DNA of 47,441 nucleotides from Candidatus Cloacimonadota bacterium (lineage in GTDB: Bacteria; Cloacimonadota; Cloacimonadia; Cloacimonadales; Cloacimonadaceae): assembly GCA_020532085.1 (NCBI GenBank), contig JAJBAV010000022.1, positions 1 to 47,441 on the forward strand, given 5' to 3'. This document shows positions 10,701 to 17,156 of this stretch, piece by piece. The notes beneath the pieces were generated by a model. That model was not told where the DNA came from. It was given only the letters and a program-made list of their open reading frames with translations, and ran no database searches. How positions within the stretch are numbered: the first letter of the stretch is position 1; each line of letters opens with the position of its first letter. The position numbers and the translations under genes are program-made.

Positions 10701-10908
10701 GAAATACGACGAAACCTTCGGCCGCGAATCACTCTCCCAGGTGGATCAGGACAACACCCGCATCGCCATCACCCCCAGCGCCACCTACCAGTTCGATGCC
10801 AACATCCGCGGCGGCCTCACCGGCACCTGGGAAAAAACCGCCGACAACAAACGCGACACCGGCCTCCGCACCTTCCGCATCGGCGTCTGGGTGGAAGTCA
10901 ACCTATAG
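4705..10908 (+). CDS. sprA: SprA/Sov-type outer-membrane translocon of the type IX secretion system
   Basis: A 2067-residue outer-membrane protein. SprA (Sov in Porphyromonas) is the giant beta-barrel through which T9SS substrates leave the cell. A Sec signal peptide is visible (MRKSLLLALLLSALTALFAS). The body is rich in alternating aromatic/polar strands and in SprA-typical segments such as the motif around 915-980. Calcium-loop-like sequences occur at D535 (DSTGDGLING), D915 (DKNNDGVLTLEED) and D972 (DLDGNGVLNNLD), the last followed by RYFSY as in SprA homologues. Residues 1664-1724 contain a tandem charged repeat followed by a K/D/P-rich linker to about 1755; this stretch looks like an inserted flexible loop. 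The protein is shorter than Flavobacterium SprA (about 2400). No other T9SS gene adjoins it, but two likely substrates lie within 12 kb. Confidence 0.9.
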   Translation: MRKSLLLALLLSALTALFASPEFYPRLWIEGYNPLVYNTVDIYKLYRGNNYLKQSPYFISTFAPTQDELIDFESGKVVITTKVGDYELDPGRTISFDRYFANLRGKAFRRSLFEHYRNRSTQTEITNTGLIKEYVLELPTIAVPKSVQKVFGSSAGKLNLDGTEKVTIEVGSTKRKNVAIYETENTGQFDIKMEQETNLRLTGTIGDKIGVNLKYNSKQDEQLFDPNNISIKYTGNEDELIQTIEGGNITLALSGSRYISYSTASQGLFGVTSKLKYKNLDLTLIASTEEGQKNTQNYVGTSQADSTVFRSRDYASRTMYYLEDPYELYDLYTQAEVSNSVPEGWVNNAVKTDPTGAWIIKNPNLLPENGSVRVYLDDANTTNNVAAAEGETVYFSDTDFYTPYYDELIEGTDYVTDYTAGIIRLNKTIDRRYTIAVRYVRRDGIPVPLNSDTEDGILHAKVIRRRNQEYDPGDPNNVWHYQMRNVYNMNKTNIKNDGFTLNVYTVNVDLTRNFLVPDSLATPNIVTYTDYLRLDSTGDGLINGDDNTVNLTTGLVVIPFLEPFRPLGDEIVYTDEGESVSYLDIDLYMSVKGKIGRESVDLAQGGILKGSVIVKVNGFEQKENIDYIVDYDFGRITFLTTAGKDPDAKIEIDYEYRSAFEVASKSLAGVRADWNITDWAKLGGTFIYRSENVADRRPRVGNENIEMYMADLDGTLTFKPAFITRWLNALPLINTTAESRITLSGEVAYTIPNIYGDPNEKRKEAYLDDMESIMDFYPMGVTIGSWSQASKPYNSSLARGRTNWYNPKNVRREQVEDPSTLTDAEKRETVTVLAMKVFPANLGVPNSDLWSWGGVMKYLGNQLDFSQKKYIELMVKVVGTDSGPQPDPVLRIDLGDINEDFYTEFGGQNVLNTEDKNNDGVLTLEEDTGLDGIFSGEPGADPNDLADNEIDQYGDYPQINGTEGNRVLDTEDLDGNGVLNNLDRYFSYSFALSDSTFLQNVNQDGWRLYRIPITDPNFYEVVNNSSAGVSPTLKKVSYGRLIMETNLPAKVLIYDFNVVGNKWEDFYVRNLEGQIIPDVLVNTYGTNYLSGIVNNQKNSSHYVSPEGSFYIELRRESSESALTLAVENLQPGHQVLLRQRLFDPYSLLSYNKVKFWVYPEAREGASYHPDSLDVVFRVGADSLNFYQIRQRVPVLPYLTKMERDAWIELVYDLQAMTSLKEEFPDETSGQIVDGNTVYSFRGAPTLTNTRDIYFGVYSPLDVQAPQPYTGILYLNDLRVAEPYEDIGIAKRVSLNSVFADLSSLDIDYEDKSENFNTIIQRGRANSFTSSKTLNINNRYFLNKLFPAAWGLDIPVSLTRNYTLGIPRFQANSDLLRENIDDPQEKDRQRNESLVYSADFGFSQRTAPKSKLLQYTLYRTSLSGRIEKAYRFTPTAADTTLTWRGTLNYNLSLPSDKVSFRLFRDYRLGWFPTTFNNSFTINNTDPLSWNWERRDGVYGWHPRAQTVPTRVFTTDTNVSWGLTSDIALNLRLNSERDLIQQVLWQNFNIGKLTKYVQDLGLNYNPTYLRDVFSFTVSGTSRFSEQQRKYYQNTDNGQEAYFESDGSSNRTVRANFTLMNSNLLASWAGSVKTAHEAKVASQPPEDKPEPGEGTGEAPPDEPKEDLSEEDKKRLDEEQRKKDEEQAYLEKLKQQDGLSEEDKKRLDEEQRKKDEEQAYLEKLKQQDLDGKEGLEPPKDGDKPSDSDKPKDGDKPGDGGKEPRERFYFPFAALNLLSKIKNVTATYQNSYVQTYSRKQETPPFLFQLGVPHSVPQDSLDSVADNNTLSLASGVTFSRALDSVIRYSLTFDQTRSNASNQAVAITFPDVTISLLDFQNWFGLEKVLTNARLNSGFQYTTRATGDLDWEQPKQEASTLALNPLVGFTGTFIKSLSTNLSYSLSTGENITDMDTYDIIKTTLTHSLNGNLSYSFRSGRGFTVPFTKKKIHIKNELTSSLNFLWEKKYDETFGRESLSQVDQDNTRIAITPSATYQFDANIRGGLTGTWEKTADNKRDTGLRTFRIGVWVEVNL
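9694..9876 (+). repeat. 93-bp in-frame tandem duplication inside sprA
   Basis: Two adjacent copies (9694-9786 and 9787-9876) encode the same 30-residue unit, starting LSEEDKKRLDEEQRKKDEEQ. Over 90 compared bases they differ at four sites, all synonymous. The unit is a highly charged, probably helical or coiled-coil segment within the barrel protein. Confidence 0.95.
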
Positions 10909-11071
10909 TTTCAGCACCCACGGGCTTGGGATTGCTGTTGTCATATAGTATGGCCTATTTTACATGAGTGGGTGATCCTGTGGTTTCCAGCCCACTCGGT
11001 TTGAAAGAGCCCCAATACTTGTTATCACCAGGACCCGCCCTTTGCCCCAGCCTACTCGCCCCCTGTGCGCC

Positions 11072-11112
11072 TCCCGCTTAGTTCCCGCCTGACAGGCGGG
11101 AAGTTAGCGGGA
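11072..11112. repeat. GC-rich intergenic hairpin
   Basis: A nested palindrome: an inner CCCGCCTG-A-CAGGCGGG within a longer imperfect stem whose outer arms are TCCCGCT and AGCGGGA. It lies in the gap between convergent sprA and the YD-repeat gene. A similar CCCGCCT/AGGCGGG hairpin occurs at 24405-24450. No T-tract follows, so it is more likely an intergenic repeat than a terminator. Confidence 0.6.
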
Positions 11113-11212
11113 AGTGAATGGGATGTGAATGGGCGACGGCAAAGGGGGAGGAGTTGTCATTCCGGGGAAGGGGCCCCAAATCCAGGAACCATCAACACAT
11201 AGCCCCAAACCT

Positions 11213-11395
11213 ACGTCATTCCGGACGCAGGTGCTTCAGCGCCGGAGATCCGGAATCCAGGCCTTGCGGGAATAGCTGATCCAAGACCAGGCATGAAGCG
11301 GGTCCGATACAGGCGAAGCCTGCGTCGGACCCTTGTCAGGGCATTACCGGGATCGTCTGGATTCCGGGCCCGACTGCGTCGTCCCGGAATGACGT
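11213..11395. repeat. Composite palindrome of GTCATTCCGG...GGAATCCAG units
   Basis: One unit at 11215-11260 begins GTCATTCCGG and ends CGGAATCCAG. A second at 11357-11393 is inverted, reading CTGGATTCCGGG to CCCGGAATGAC, so the outer ends (TACGTCATTCC and GGAATGACGTA) are inverted repeats. Between them lies a hairpin (11300-11332) with an 8-bp stem GGGTCCGA/TCGGACCC and an inner CAGGC/GCCTG stem. A partial third unit sits near 11157-11195. This is a known style of interspersed intergenic palindrome. The frame running through 11293-11508 looks non-coding. Confidence 0.7.
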
Positions 11396-11474
11396 ATTGG
11401 AAGAATCTTCAGCTTACGCGGCTACGGGGGTGGTCAATCCACTTACTTATGGAGATCGGAGTGGGATGTTCATG

Positions 11475-11753
11475 TTTTAACGGACTTTTAACGCAGTTAA
11501 ATCCATAACCTGCAGTTAGTTGTTAAGATGTTAAAAACTTTCGCCATTATTCTTGTTTATTTTCAGCATGAATTCTCCTGGAGTAGAGAATCTTTTTAAC
11601 AACTTAACAAGATCATGCCACATAGCAAGTTACACGACTTACTATTGCCAACAGGTTTTAACGTTTTAACAACTTCATGCAGGATATGGACATACGCGTT
11701 TTCAAGAATCGCTAAGTTAACAATATGCAGAGCGGTTATGGAGAGTTTTTAAC
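11475..11753. repeat. AT-rich array of paired TTTTAAC sites
   Basis: Eleven TTAAC/GTTAA pentamers occur in about 280 bases (starts near 11477, 11488, 11496, 11522, 11530, 11596, 11604, 11658, 11666, 11716 and 11749). Several form pairs exactly 8 bases apart, giving a 15-mer close to TTTTAAC-NNN-TTAAC at 11594-11608 and 11656-11670 on plus, and at 11522-11536 on minus. Degenerate copies lie at 11486-11500 and 11747-11762. The stretch is clearly AT-rich against a GC-rich background and has no convincing gene. It lies between two convergent gene ends, where promoters are not expected. Confidence 0.65.
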
Positions 11754-11884
11754 AAGTGTAACAAACGCATTAAGTTGGCAGTGTCTGCCTAGTCAGGTTC
11801 AGATAATCGCGGCCATTCTCTTCACATTCAATATGATAGACACCCAGTTCCGTTATTCGGGGCGGCGTTGCTCCAACGGGTCAT

Positions 11885-12628
11885 TCATTCAGGAAAGTAT
11901 TGATAGACGCGGGTGGAAATCTCTTCCAGGACCTCGCCGGCGCTATCTCCGTAATCGATGAATTTGCGGGAACTGAGGATGTTTCCGCGCTCATCGTAGG
12001 TGTATTCAAAGCGGGTGAGGAGGACCTGGTTTTCGGGAAGCTCCCACTGGCGGGTGAGGAGGCGATTGCCGTAGGCGTCGAAGCTGTGGATGCTGTATCC
12101 TGGGGGGCTGTAGGGAGAAGCGGGGCGGATGGACTGGAAGAGTTGCCCCGCGGAATTGTAGGCGTAGCTTTCCACCCAGACCAGCTCGTTCATTTCGTGG
12201 GTGGTGGCGAGGGATTTGCGGCCCTCGAGGTCCCAGAACGTCCTTTCGGTGAAGAGGATGCCCGCGCCTTCGGAGTTCCTTACGGACTGGAAGAGGTGGC
12301 CGTCCACGTCGTAGTGGAAGGTTTCGGTATGGGCGCCCTCGTTGCCGGGCAGGGTGAGGGAGATCAGTTTGCCGGTGCTGTCGCGTTCAGGGGTGAAGTC
12401 GGCGTCGGCGAAGACATAGCCCATGTCCAGGATGTGGAGGTGGAGGTAGTTTCCCAGGGAGTCGAAGGTGGTGGTTTCGGTGTAGAGGAAATCATCCTCA
12501 CCGGTGGTGACGCTGAGGGATTTCACCCGGCCCCTCAGGTTCAGGCGTTCCCAGCCGTTGGTGGCGGGATGGGCGGTCAGGACAGTGAGGGCCGCCAGCA
12601 GGAGCGTGATGACAAGCAATTTTTTCAC
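11885..12628 (-). CDS. Secreted YD-repeat (RHS-like) protein of unknown role
   Basis: A 247-residue protein with a clear Sec signal peptide (residues 1-19, ending LTAHP), so it is exported. The mature part carries several YD-type repeats: FDSLGNYL, YDVDGHLFQS, YNSAGQLFQS, FDAYGNRLL and YDERGNILSS. These are the beta-strand units found in RHS/wall-associated proteins and in small orphan secreted proteins of FCB bacteria. It is far too short for an RHS toxin shell and shows no toxin domain or C-terminal T9SS signal. The start is GTG at 12628 with GAGGAT just upstream; no in-frame ATG is suitable. It lies 104 bases downstream of the DUF1905 gene on the same strand. Function unknown. Confidence 0.75.
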   Translation of the reverse strand: MKKLLVITLLLAALTVLTAHPATNGWERLNLRGRVKSLSVTTGEDDFLYTETTTFDSLGNYLHLHILDMGYVFADADFTPERDSTGKLISLTLPGNEGAHTETFHYDVDGHLFQSVRNSEGAGILFTERTFWDLEGRKSLATTHEMNELVWVESYAYNSAGQLFQSIRPASPYSPPGYSIHSFDAYGNRLLTRQWELPENQVLLTRFEYTYDERGNILSSRKFIDYGDSAGEVLEEISTRVYQYFPE

Positions 12629-12732
12629 TTTATCCTCATGGTTTTGGGGTCATCGTCACAGGGGACGGGTAGGGAGTAACTGAGGGAAGGCGTGCCGCGC
12701 CAAGACTGGTGTTCGGGAATGGCTTGGCGGAT

Positions 12733-13218
12733 TCAATTCTTTTCCCTCAGTTTGGCAACAAGCTGCTCCAGGCGTTTGGCGCGGGTTTCCTCGCGTTTGG
12801 CTTCCTGAAGCCAGGCCAGGTGTTCCTTCTGGTGGGAATAGCTCTGATTTTCCCGGGCGGGCAGCACTCCGGCGCGTTCAAGGCCGGTCCTCAGCTCCGG
12901 AGGGAGTTCCACCACCCGGGGAGCGAAATCCCGCTCCAGTTTCAACTGGAAACTGTCGCCGGCCTGATAGCCGGTCGCGTCGCGCAGTTCGCGGTTGAAT
13001 ACGATCATGTATTCCCCGGCGTAGCGGGCCAGGTTGCGGCGAAACTGCTTGCCGTCTATGGTCATCACGACAGGCACGAGGGCCTTGGTGCCGAAAACGG
13101 CCTGAACGTCGAAAGAGAAAACCGCGTAAGCCGAGCCGGGAAACTCTGGATTGGAGACCAGTTGCACGTCCAGGCTGATCGCGTTGGGGAACTGGCTGTA
13201 GTCCGATTCTTTCTTCAT
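12733..13218 (-). CDS. DUF1905/OmdA-type protein (YdeI/OmpD-associated family)
   Basis: A 161-residue protein with two recognisable parts. Residues 10-100 resemble DUF1905, a small beta-barrel fold, with VVMTIDGKQFRRNLARY and a GDSFQLKLERD strand. Residues about 105-161 resemble the OmdA helical tail (PPELRTGLERAG, then QEAKREETRAKRLEQLV). Proteins of this family are called bacteriocin-protection or OmpD-associated proteins, but their biochemical role is not firmly known. The ATG at 13218 has AAGGAG eight bases upstream. The same frame stays open far upstream across the MBOAT gene, but that part is a shadow. A weak terminator separates it from the MBOAT gene. Confidence 0.8.
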   Translation of the reverse strand: MKKESDYSQFPNAISLDVQLVSNPEFPGSAYAVFSFDVQAVFGTKALVPVVMTIDGKQFRRNLARYAGEYMIVFNRELRDATGYQAGDSFQLKLERDFAPRVVELPPELRTGLERAGVLPARENQSYSHQKEHLAWLQEAKREETRAKRLEQLVAKLREKN

Positions 13219-13229
13219 GGTGGCTCCTT

Positions 13230-13260
13230 GGTAAATAATAACGCTCAAGCCGGGTTGAGC
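13230..13260 (-). terminator. Weak terminator after the MBOAT gene
   Basis: In minus sense GCTCAA (13255-13260) pairs with TTGAGC (13243-13248) around CCCGGC, whose middle can extend the stem. GTTATTATTT follows. It lies in the 62-base gap between the MBOAT and DUF1905 genes. The T-tract is interrupted, so partial read-through is possible. Confidence 0.4.
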
Positions 13261-13280
13261 AAGCTTCGCGGGAGGCGGCC

Positions 13281-14771
13281 TCAGAACTGGAAGTAGATGA
13301 AGGGCTGGATATCGGCGGAGCGGAACTGGAAGACGACCCAGATGACAACAGCCAGGATCAGCGCCTGCACGGGCACGGGACTCTTTTGGAGGAAGCCTTC
13401 GAAGCCGGTCTTGAACTTCCGGGGCAGCCAGTGGAGCAAGTAGCCCGCGGCGATGAGCGCGGCCACCACCTGGTATTCCTGCAGCCAGATGAAGAAGAGG
13501 CGTGGGTTCAGGTTCGTGAAAATGCGTTCGATCATGGCGAGGGCGTCGGCGAAGGTGCGGCTGCGGAAGAAGATGCGGGTGAAGGTGATGAAGTTGAAGG
13601 TGAAGATCACGCCCAGGACTTTCAGCAGCAGCGGGGTTTGGCGGAGCGGGGCGTTTTTGTTTCCGGAGCGCGGCCAGAAGATGTTGTGCACAAATCTGTC
13701 GATGCTGAGGCCCACGCCGTTGAGGGCGCCCCAAAGCACGAAATTCCAGGAAGCGCCATGCCAGAGTCCACCCAAAACCATGGTCACCATGAGGTTCACG
13801 TAGGTGCGCACCTTGCCCTTGCGGCTGCCGCCGAGGGGGAAATAGAGGTAATCTCGCAGCCAGGTGCTGAGGGAGATGTGCCAGCGGTGCCAAAAATCGC
13901 CGAGGGAGGTGGCGCGGTAGGGCGAATTGAAATTGGCCTGAAGCTCGAAACCCATCATGGTGGCCAAGCCGATGGCGATGTCTGAATAGCCGCTGAAATC
14001 GCAATAGACCTGCAGGGAATAGCCGTAGAGGGCCAGGAGATTTTCCAGGCCGGAATAGAGGGCGGGGTTGTCGAAAACGCGGTCCACGAAGTTGATGCTG
14101 ATATAGTCGGCGATCACGCCTTTTTTCACCAGCCCGGTGAAGATGAGCAGCAGGGCTTTGGCCACCTGTTCCTTGTTGAGGGAGAGGTGTTTGTTGATCT
14201 GGGGGATGAACCAGGAAGCGCGGAGAATGGGACCCGCCACCAGCTGGGGGAAGAAGGAGACGAAGAAGAGGAAATCGGCAAAGCTATGGATGGGCTTCAG
14301 TTTGCGGTAATAAATGTCCAGGGTGTAGCTCATCGTTTGGAAGGTGAAGAAGGAGATGCCCACCGGAAGGAAGATGTCCAAGGCGGGCAGATTTCCGCCG
14401 AAGAGTCCGTTGACGCTGTCGATGAGGAAATTGGAATATTTGTAATAACCCAAGGAACCGAGGTTCCAGACCACGCTGAGGGCGATGAGCAGCTTTCGGC
14501 GACGCTCGCTGGGTGAGTTTTCCAACCCGAAGCCAATGAGGTAGTTGATCCCGGCGGTGATCACCAGCAGCAGCACGAAGATGCCGCTGGTCTTGTAATA
14601 GAAGAAGAGTGAGGCGAGCATCAGATACCAGGTGCGCGCTTTGATCTTTTTTACCAACAGGGGATAGAAGAACATCAGGGCGGCGAAGAAAAAGAGGAAG
14701 AAACTGCTGTTGAAGATCAGCGGGTTCTTGGGGTCGTAAACCAGGCTGTGCAAGAATTTTTCCAGGATCAA
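13281..14771 (-). CDS. MBOAT family O-acyltransferase (AlgI/DltB-like)
   Basis: A polytopic inner-membrane acyltransferase of 496 residues that should move acyl (probably acetyl) groups across the membrane to an envelope polymer. About ten hydrophobic segments are visible. Family landmarks are the LPVGISFFTFQTMSY segment (135-149), FFPQLVAGPI (173-182), DFWHRWHISLSTWLRDYLYFP (292-312) and the catalytic histidine H338 in GGLWHGASW. I place the start at TTG 14771, whose TTGA overlaps the TGA of the upstream SGNH gene; GGAG lies about ten bases upstream. A longer frame to 14945 would overlap that gene by 178 bases. Adjacent SGNH partners support an AlgI/AlgJ-like acylation system. The polymer acylated is unknown. 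Confidence 0.9.
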   Translation of the reverse strand: MILEKFLHSLVYDPKNPLIFNSSFFLFFFAALMFFYPLLVKKIKARTWYLMLASLFFYYKTSGIFVLLLVITAGINYLIGFGLENSPSERRRKLLIALSVVWNLGSLGYYKYSNFLIDSVNGLFGGNLPALDIFLPVGISFFTFQTMSYTLDIYYRKLKPIHSFADFLFFVSFFPQLVAGPILRASWFIPQINKHLSLNKEQVAKALLLIFTGLVKKGVIADYISINFVDRVFDNPALYSGLENLLALYGYSLQVYCDFSGYSDIAIGLATMMGFELQANFNSPYRATSLGDFWHRWHISLSTWLRDYLYFPLGGSRKGKVRTYVNLMVTMVLGGLWHGASWNFVLWGALNGVGLSIDRFVHNIFWPRSGNKNAPLRQTPLLLKVLGVIFTFNFITFTRIFFRSRTFADALAMIERIFTNLNPRLFFIWLQEYQVVAALIAAGYLLHWLPRKFKTGFEGFLQKSPVPVQALILAVVIWVVFQFRSADIQPFIYFQF

Positions 14772-15733
14772 GGGTGGTTCTCCGCGTATCGTTTGTAGGC
14801 CCGCATCAAGGCCTCGTAAAAAAGCTGGCCCTGCAGGCGGTAGCCCGGGGCGCTGAAATGGACCATGTCCTTGCCCGCGATCCCGCCGGAGCGCCATTTG
14901 CTGATGGACCCCTGCCCGCCCATAACCGTTTGGAGGTCCCAACACACATGGCCGTGGGCTTGGGCATAGGCGGCGATCTCGGCGCCCACCTTGGCCACGT
15001 CTGCGTTCGGGACCCCATTTTTGTAAGAATCCGGGGGCAGGATGAAGAGGATGAGGGCGTCACCGCTGTATTTATAGAGCTTGGCCATGAAATTGGTGAG
15101 GGCGGAGCGGAAACGGGTGGCGCTGTAGGTGCCCTGGGCGTCGTTGGTGCCCATGGAGACGGCGATGAGGTCGGGCTTGAGATCCCGGCAGAGGTTGAAG
15201 ATCTCCTGATTGTTCAGCAGGTTGCGGAAGGAAGCGCCGTTGATGCCCTTGAAATGGAATTTCAGGGTGGGGGAGGAGCCTTCCGCGGCAGCTTCGGCCA
15301 GCCATTTGGCGAATTCCTTTTCCGTGGCCCCGGCAAACCAGCCGGGCTTGATGTGGGAGCCGCCAAACTGGAAGAGGGTCACCTGCTTGCGCAGGCCGGC
15401 GCGCAGCTCCATCAGCTTTTCCAAAAAGGGTGCCAGCAGCGAATCCGGGGCGGGGATCAGGTTGGCGTCACGCTTCAGGAAGCCATAGCCGCTGAAAGTG
15501 CCTTCAATGGACCGCAGGGCGAAGTGGCTGTGAATGAACTCGTCCAGGGGGTCGATCCCCTCCGGCAGTTCCTCGCCGGGCCAGGCTTCCGGATATTCTG
15601 GCAATTCCTCCTCCGGCTGCCCTTCGCCCGGAGGGGATTCAGGGATCAGGCCGTCTGCCGTTTCCGCGCAGGCCAGGGCTGAAACCAGCAGGCAGAGCGG
15701 CAGGAGCAGCAGTTTGCGCCAGAGCTCAGTCAT
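14768..15733 (-). CDS. SGNH-fold envelope protein, probable partner of the MBOAT acyltransferase
   Basis: A 321-residue exported protein with a Sec signal peptide (to about residue 23, ending ALACAE) and a proline/glutamate-rich linker (30-60). The SGNH blocks are block I around S126 (FGGSHIKPG), block II at GINGASF (163-169), block III at MGTNDAQ with N197, and block V with D289 and H292 (DMVHFSAPGY). Block I reads GGSH where related proteins have GDSH; the nucleophile is kept but the preceding aspartate is not. Such proteins act with MBOAT proteins as periplasmic acetyltransferases or esterases. The gene overlaps its upstream neighbour by 8 bases and its downstream neighbour by 4, indicating coupled expression. 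Confidence 0.85.
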   Translation of the reverse strand: MTELWRKLLLLPLCLLVSALACAETADGLIPESPPGEGQPEEELPEYPEAWPGEELPEGIDPLDEFIHSHFALRSIEGTFSGYGFLKRDANLIPAPDSLLAPFLEKLMELRAGLRKQVTLFQFGGSHIKPGWFAGATEKEFAKWLAEAAAEGSSPTLKFHFKGINGASFRNLLNNQEIFNLCRDLKPDLIAVSMGTNDAQGTYSATRFRSALTNFMAKLYKYSGDALILFILPPDSYKNGVPNADVAKVGAEIAAYAQAHGHVCWDLQTVMGGQGSISKWRSGGIAGKDMVHFSAPGYRLQGQLFYEALMRAYKRYAENHP

Positions 15734-17156
15734 TTTTGCCGGTGGTGAGCACCTTGTGGAGCATTTGGGCCAGTTTATCGGCCCCGGCGCGGGTGAAGTG
15801 GGTGTAGTCCTTGGCCGCGAGGGAGGGCCGGGCGTTCACGTAGCCGGGCATGGAATTGTAGCCGCCCATGGCCTCGTAGAGGTTCCAAAAGGCGGTGCCG
15901 GTCTCGGCCGCGAACTGGCTTTGGGTTTGCACCAAAATGGGGATGTCCGGTGAGGTCTGGTAGGTTCCGTTCTGTTTGCTGCTGCGGTCCTGCACCCCGA
16001 TCACCAGGATGGGCACTCCGGGCAGGGCGCGCTGGATGTGGCGGATGGATTCCGTCATGCCTTTTTTGTAACGGGAATAATCCCTTACCTTGGGGCTGGA
16101 AACGTTGCCGCCGTACTGCAACACCACCAGGTCGTAATCCAGATGGCGGTGGAAAGCGCCCATGAATTCGGCGGGAATGGCATTGAAATACATTCCGGAA
16201 AAGCCGCGGACGGCAAAATTGTCCACATAGACACCGCTGCGGTCGTCGAAGGAGACGCCGTAAACGTGGATGGGGTCTGTGGGGCTGAAAGTGAGCCTGA
16301 TTTTGGTGACGGGGGTGGCGGGGCTGAGGTCCAGCATCTGCACGCCTTCGCCGGGGGTGAGGGCGTGGGTGGTCTGTTCGCCGCCGTCGAGCGAAACCCG
16401 GACGGTGGAACTGGCAGTGGCGCGGGAATAGAAGAGGCGGATGCGGCGGAATTCCGAAGCGCCGCCGGGGGTTTTTACGCCAGTGTATTCCACCCAGGCG
16501 GGGCCGCTGACGTTGAAGCGGCGGGTTTCCTTGCGCGAGCTGGAGGCCTGGCCGGAGGAGATCACGTTGCCCAAAGAATCCAGGACCTCCGGGATGGCTT
16601 TGGTTTCGATCACAGACTCCTCGAAGCCCCAGGTGCGGGGTATGAAAGTATAGCCCACCAGGCCGAGGGGAAATTTGTCGGCGCCGCGCTTCATGAAGGA
16701 AACGGTTTCCCAATTGCGGGAAAACTCGTGCTTGATGGTCCGGCGGAAGCCGTGCACGATCGAAGTGATGGGCACCAGGCCGACCCCATGGCCGCCATAT
16801 TGAGCCTGGAGCAGTTCACGCAGCTTGCCGGTGAGCAGGTCGCCCTCAATGATGGAATCGCCGAAAAAGGCCACGCGCAGGTTTCCGGAAGGGTTTTGGC
16901 CCTGCTGCTGGAGCTTTTGCAGGAAAGGCGCGAGGGGCTGCAATTCGCTGGCTATATGCAACTGCCTGGCCTTCTCGGTGAGGGTGTCCGCGGCGGCGGC
17001 AACCTCTTCGGGTTTGGCCGTGAGGCTCTTCACGGGGTCGAGCTTCTTGATGGAAAACACCTTGTTTTCCCGGGCGGGGATCAGCGGAGCCAGAGCGGCC
17101 AGCAGCCCGATGGCCCCGGCCGTGATCAGAAAAGGACGCCAGAAAGATTTGTTCAT
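15726..17156 (-). CDS. SGNH/GDSL-type hydrolase or acetyltransferase, membrane-anchored
   Basis: A 476-residue protein with one N-terminal hydrophobic segment (10-26), either an uncleaved anchor or a signal peptide. The catalytic blocks are complete: FFGDSIIEGD with S101, a glycine block in FSGMYFNA, GGN in LQYGGNVSS, and the C-terminal D450/H453 pair in KDYTHFTRAG. Between blocks I and III lies a beta-rich insertion (about 190-300), resembling the carbohydrate-binding modules inserted in some SGNH esterases. Its ATG overlaps the stop of the upstream T9SS substrate gene (ATGA), and its end overlaps the second SGNH gene by 8 bases. Together with the MBOAT gene this looks like an envelope polysaccharide O-acetylation cassette. 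Substrate unknown. Confidence 0.87.
   Translation of the reverse strand: MNKSFWRPFLITAGAIGLLAALAPLIPARENKVFSIKKLDPVKSLTAKPEEVAAAADTLTEKARQLHIASELQPLAPFLQKLQQQGQNPSGNLRVAFFGDSIIEGDLLTGKLRELLQAQYGGHGVGLVPITSIVHGFRRTIKHEFSRNWETVSFMKRGADKFPLGLVGYTFIPRTWGFEESVIETKAIPEVLDSLGNVISSGQASSSRKETRRFNVSGPAWVEYTGVKTPGGASEFRRIRLFYSRATASSTVRVSLDGGEQTTHALTPGEGVQMLDLSPATPVTKIRLTFSPTDPIHVYGVSFDDRSGVYVDNFAVRGFSGMYFNAIPAEFMGAFHRHLDYDLVVLQYGGNVSSPKVRDYSRYKKGMTESIRHIQRALPGVPILVIGVQDRSSKQNGTYQTSPDIPILVQTQSQFAAETGTAFWNLYEAMGGYNSMPGYVNARPSLAAKDYTHFTRAGADKLAQMLHKVLTTGKND

Noticed and set aside
11293-11508. A 71-codon plus-strand frame in the repeat region
   Set aside because: It runs through palindromic repeats, has no ribosome binding site and no recognisable protein sequence.
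13219-14004. Upstream extension of the DUF1905 frame across the MBOAT gene
   Set aside because: The extension is arginine/proline/histidine-rich and lies in another frame of a well-supported gene; AAGGAG marks the true start at 13218.
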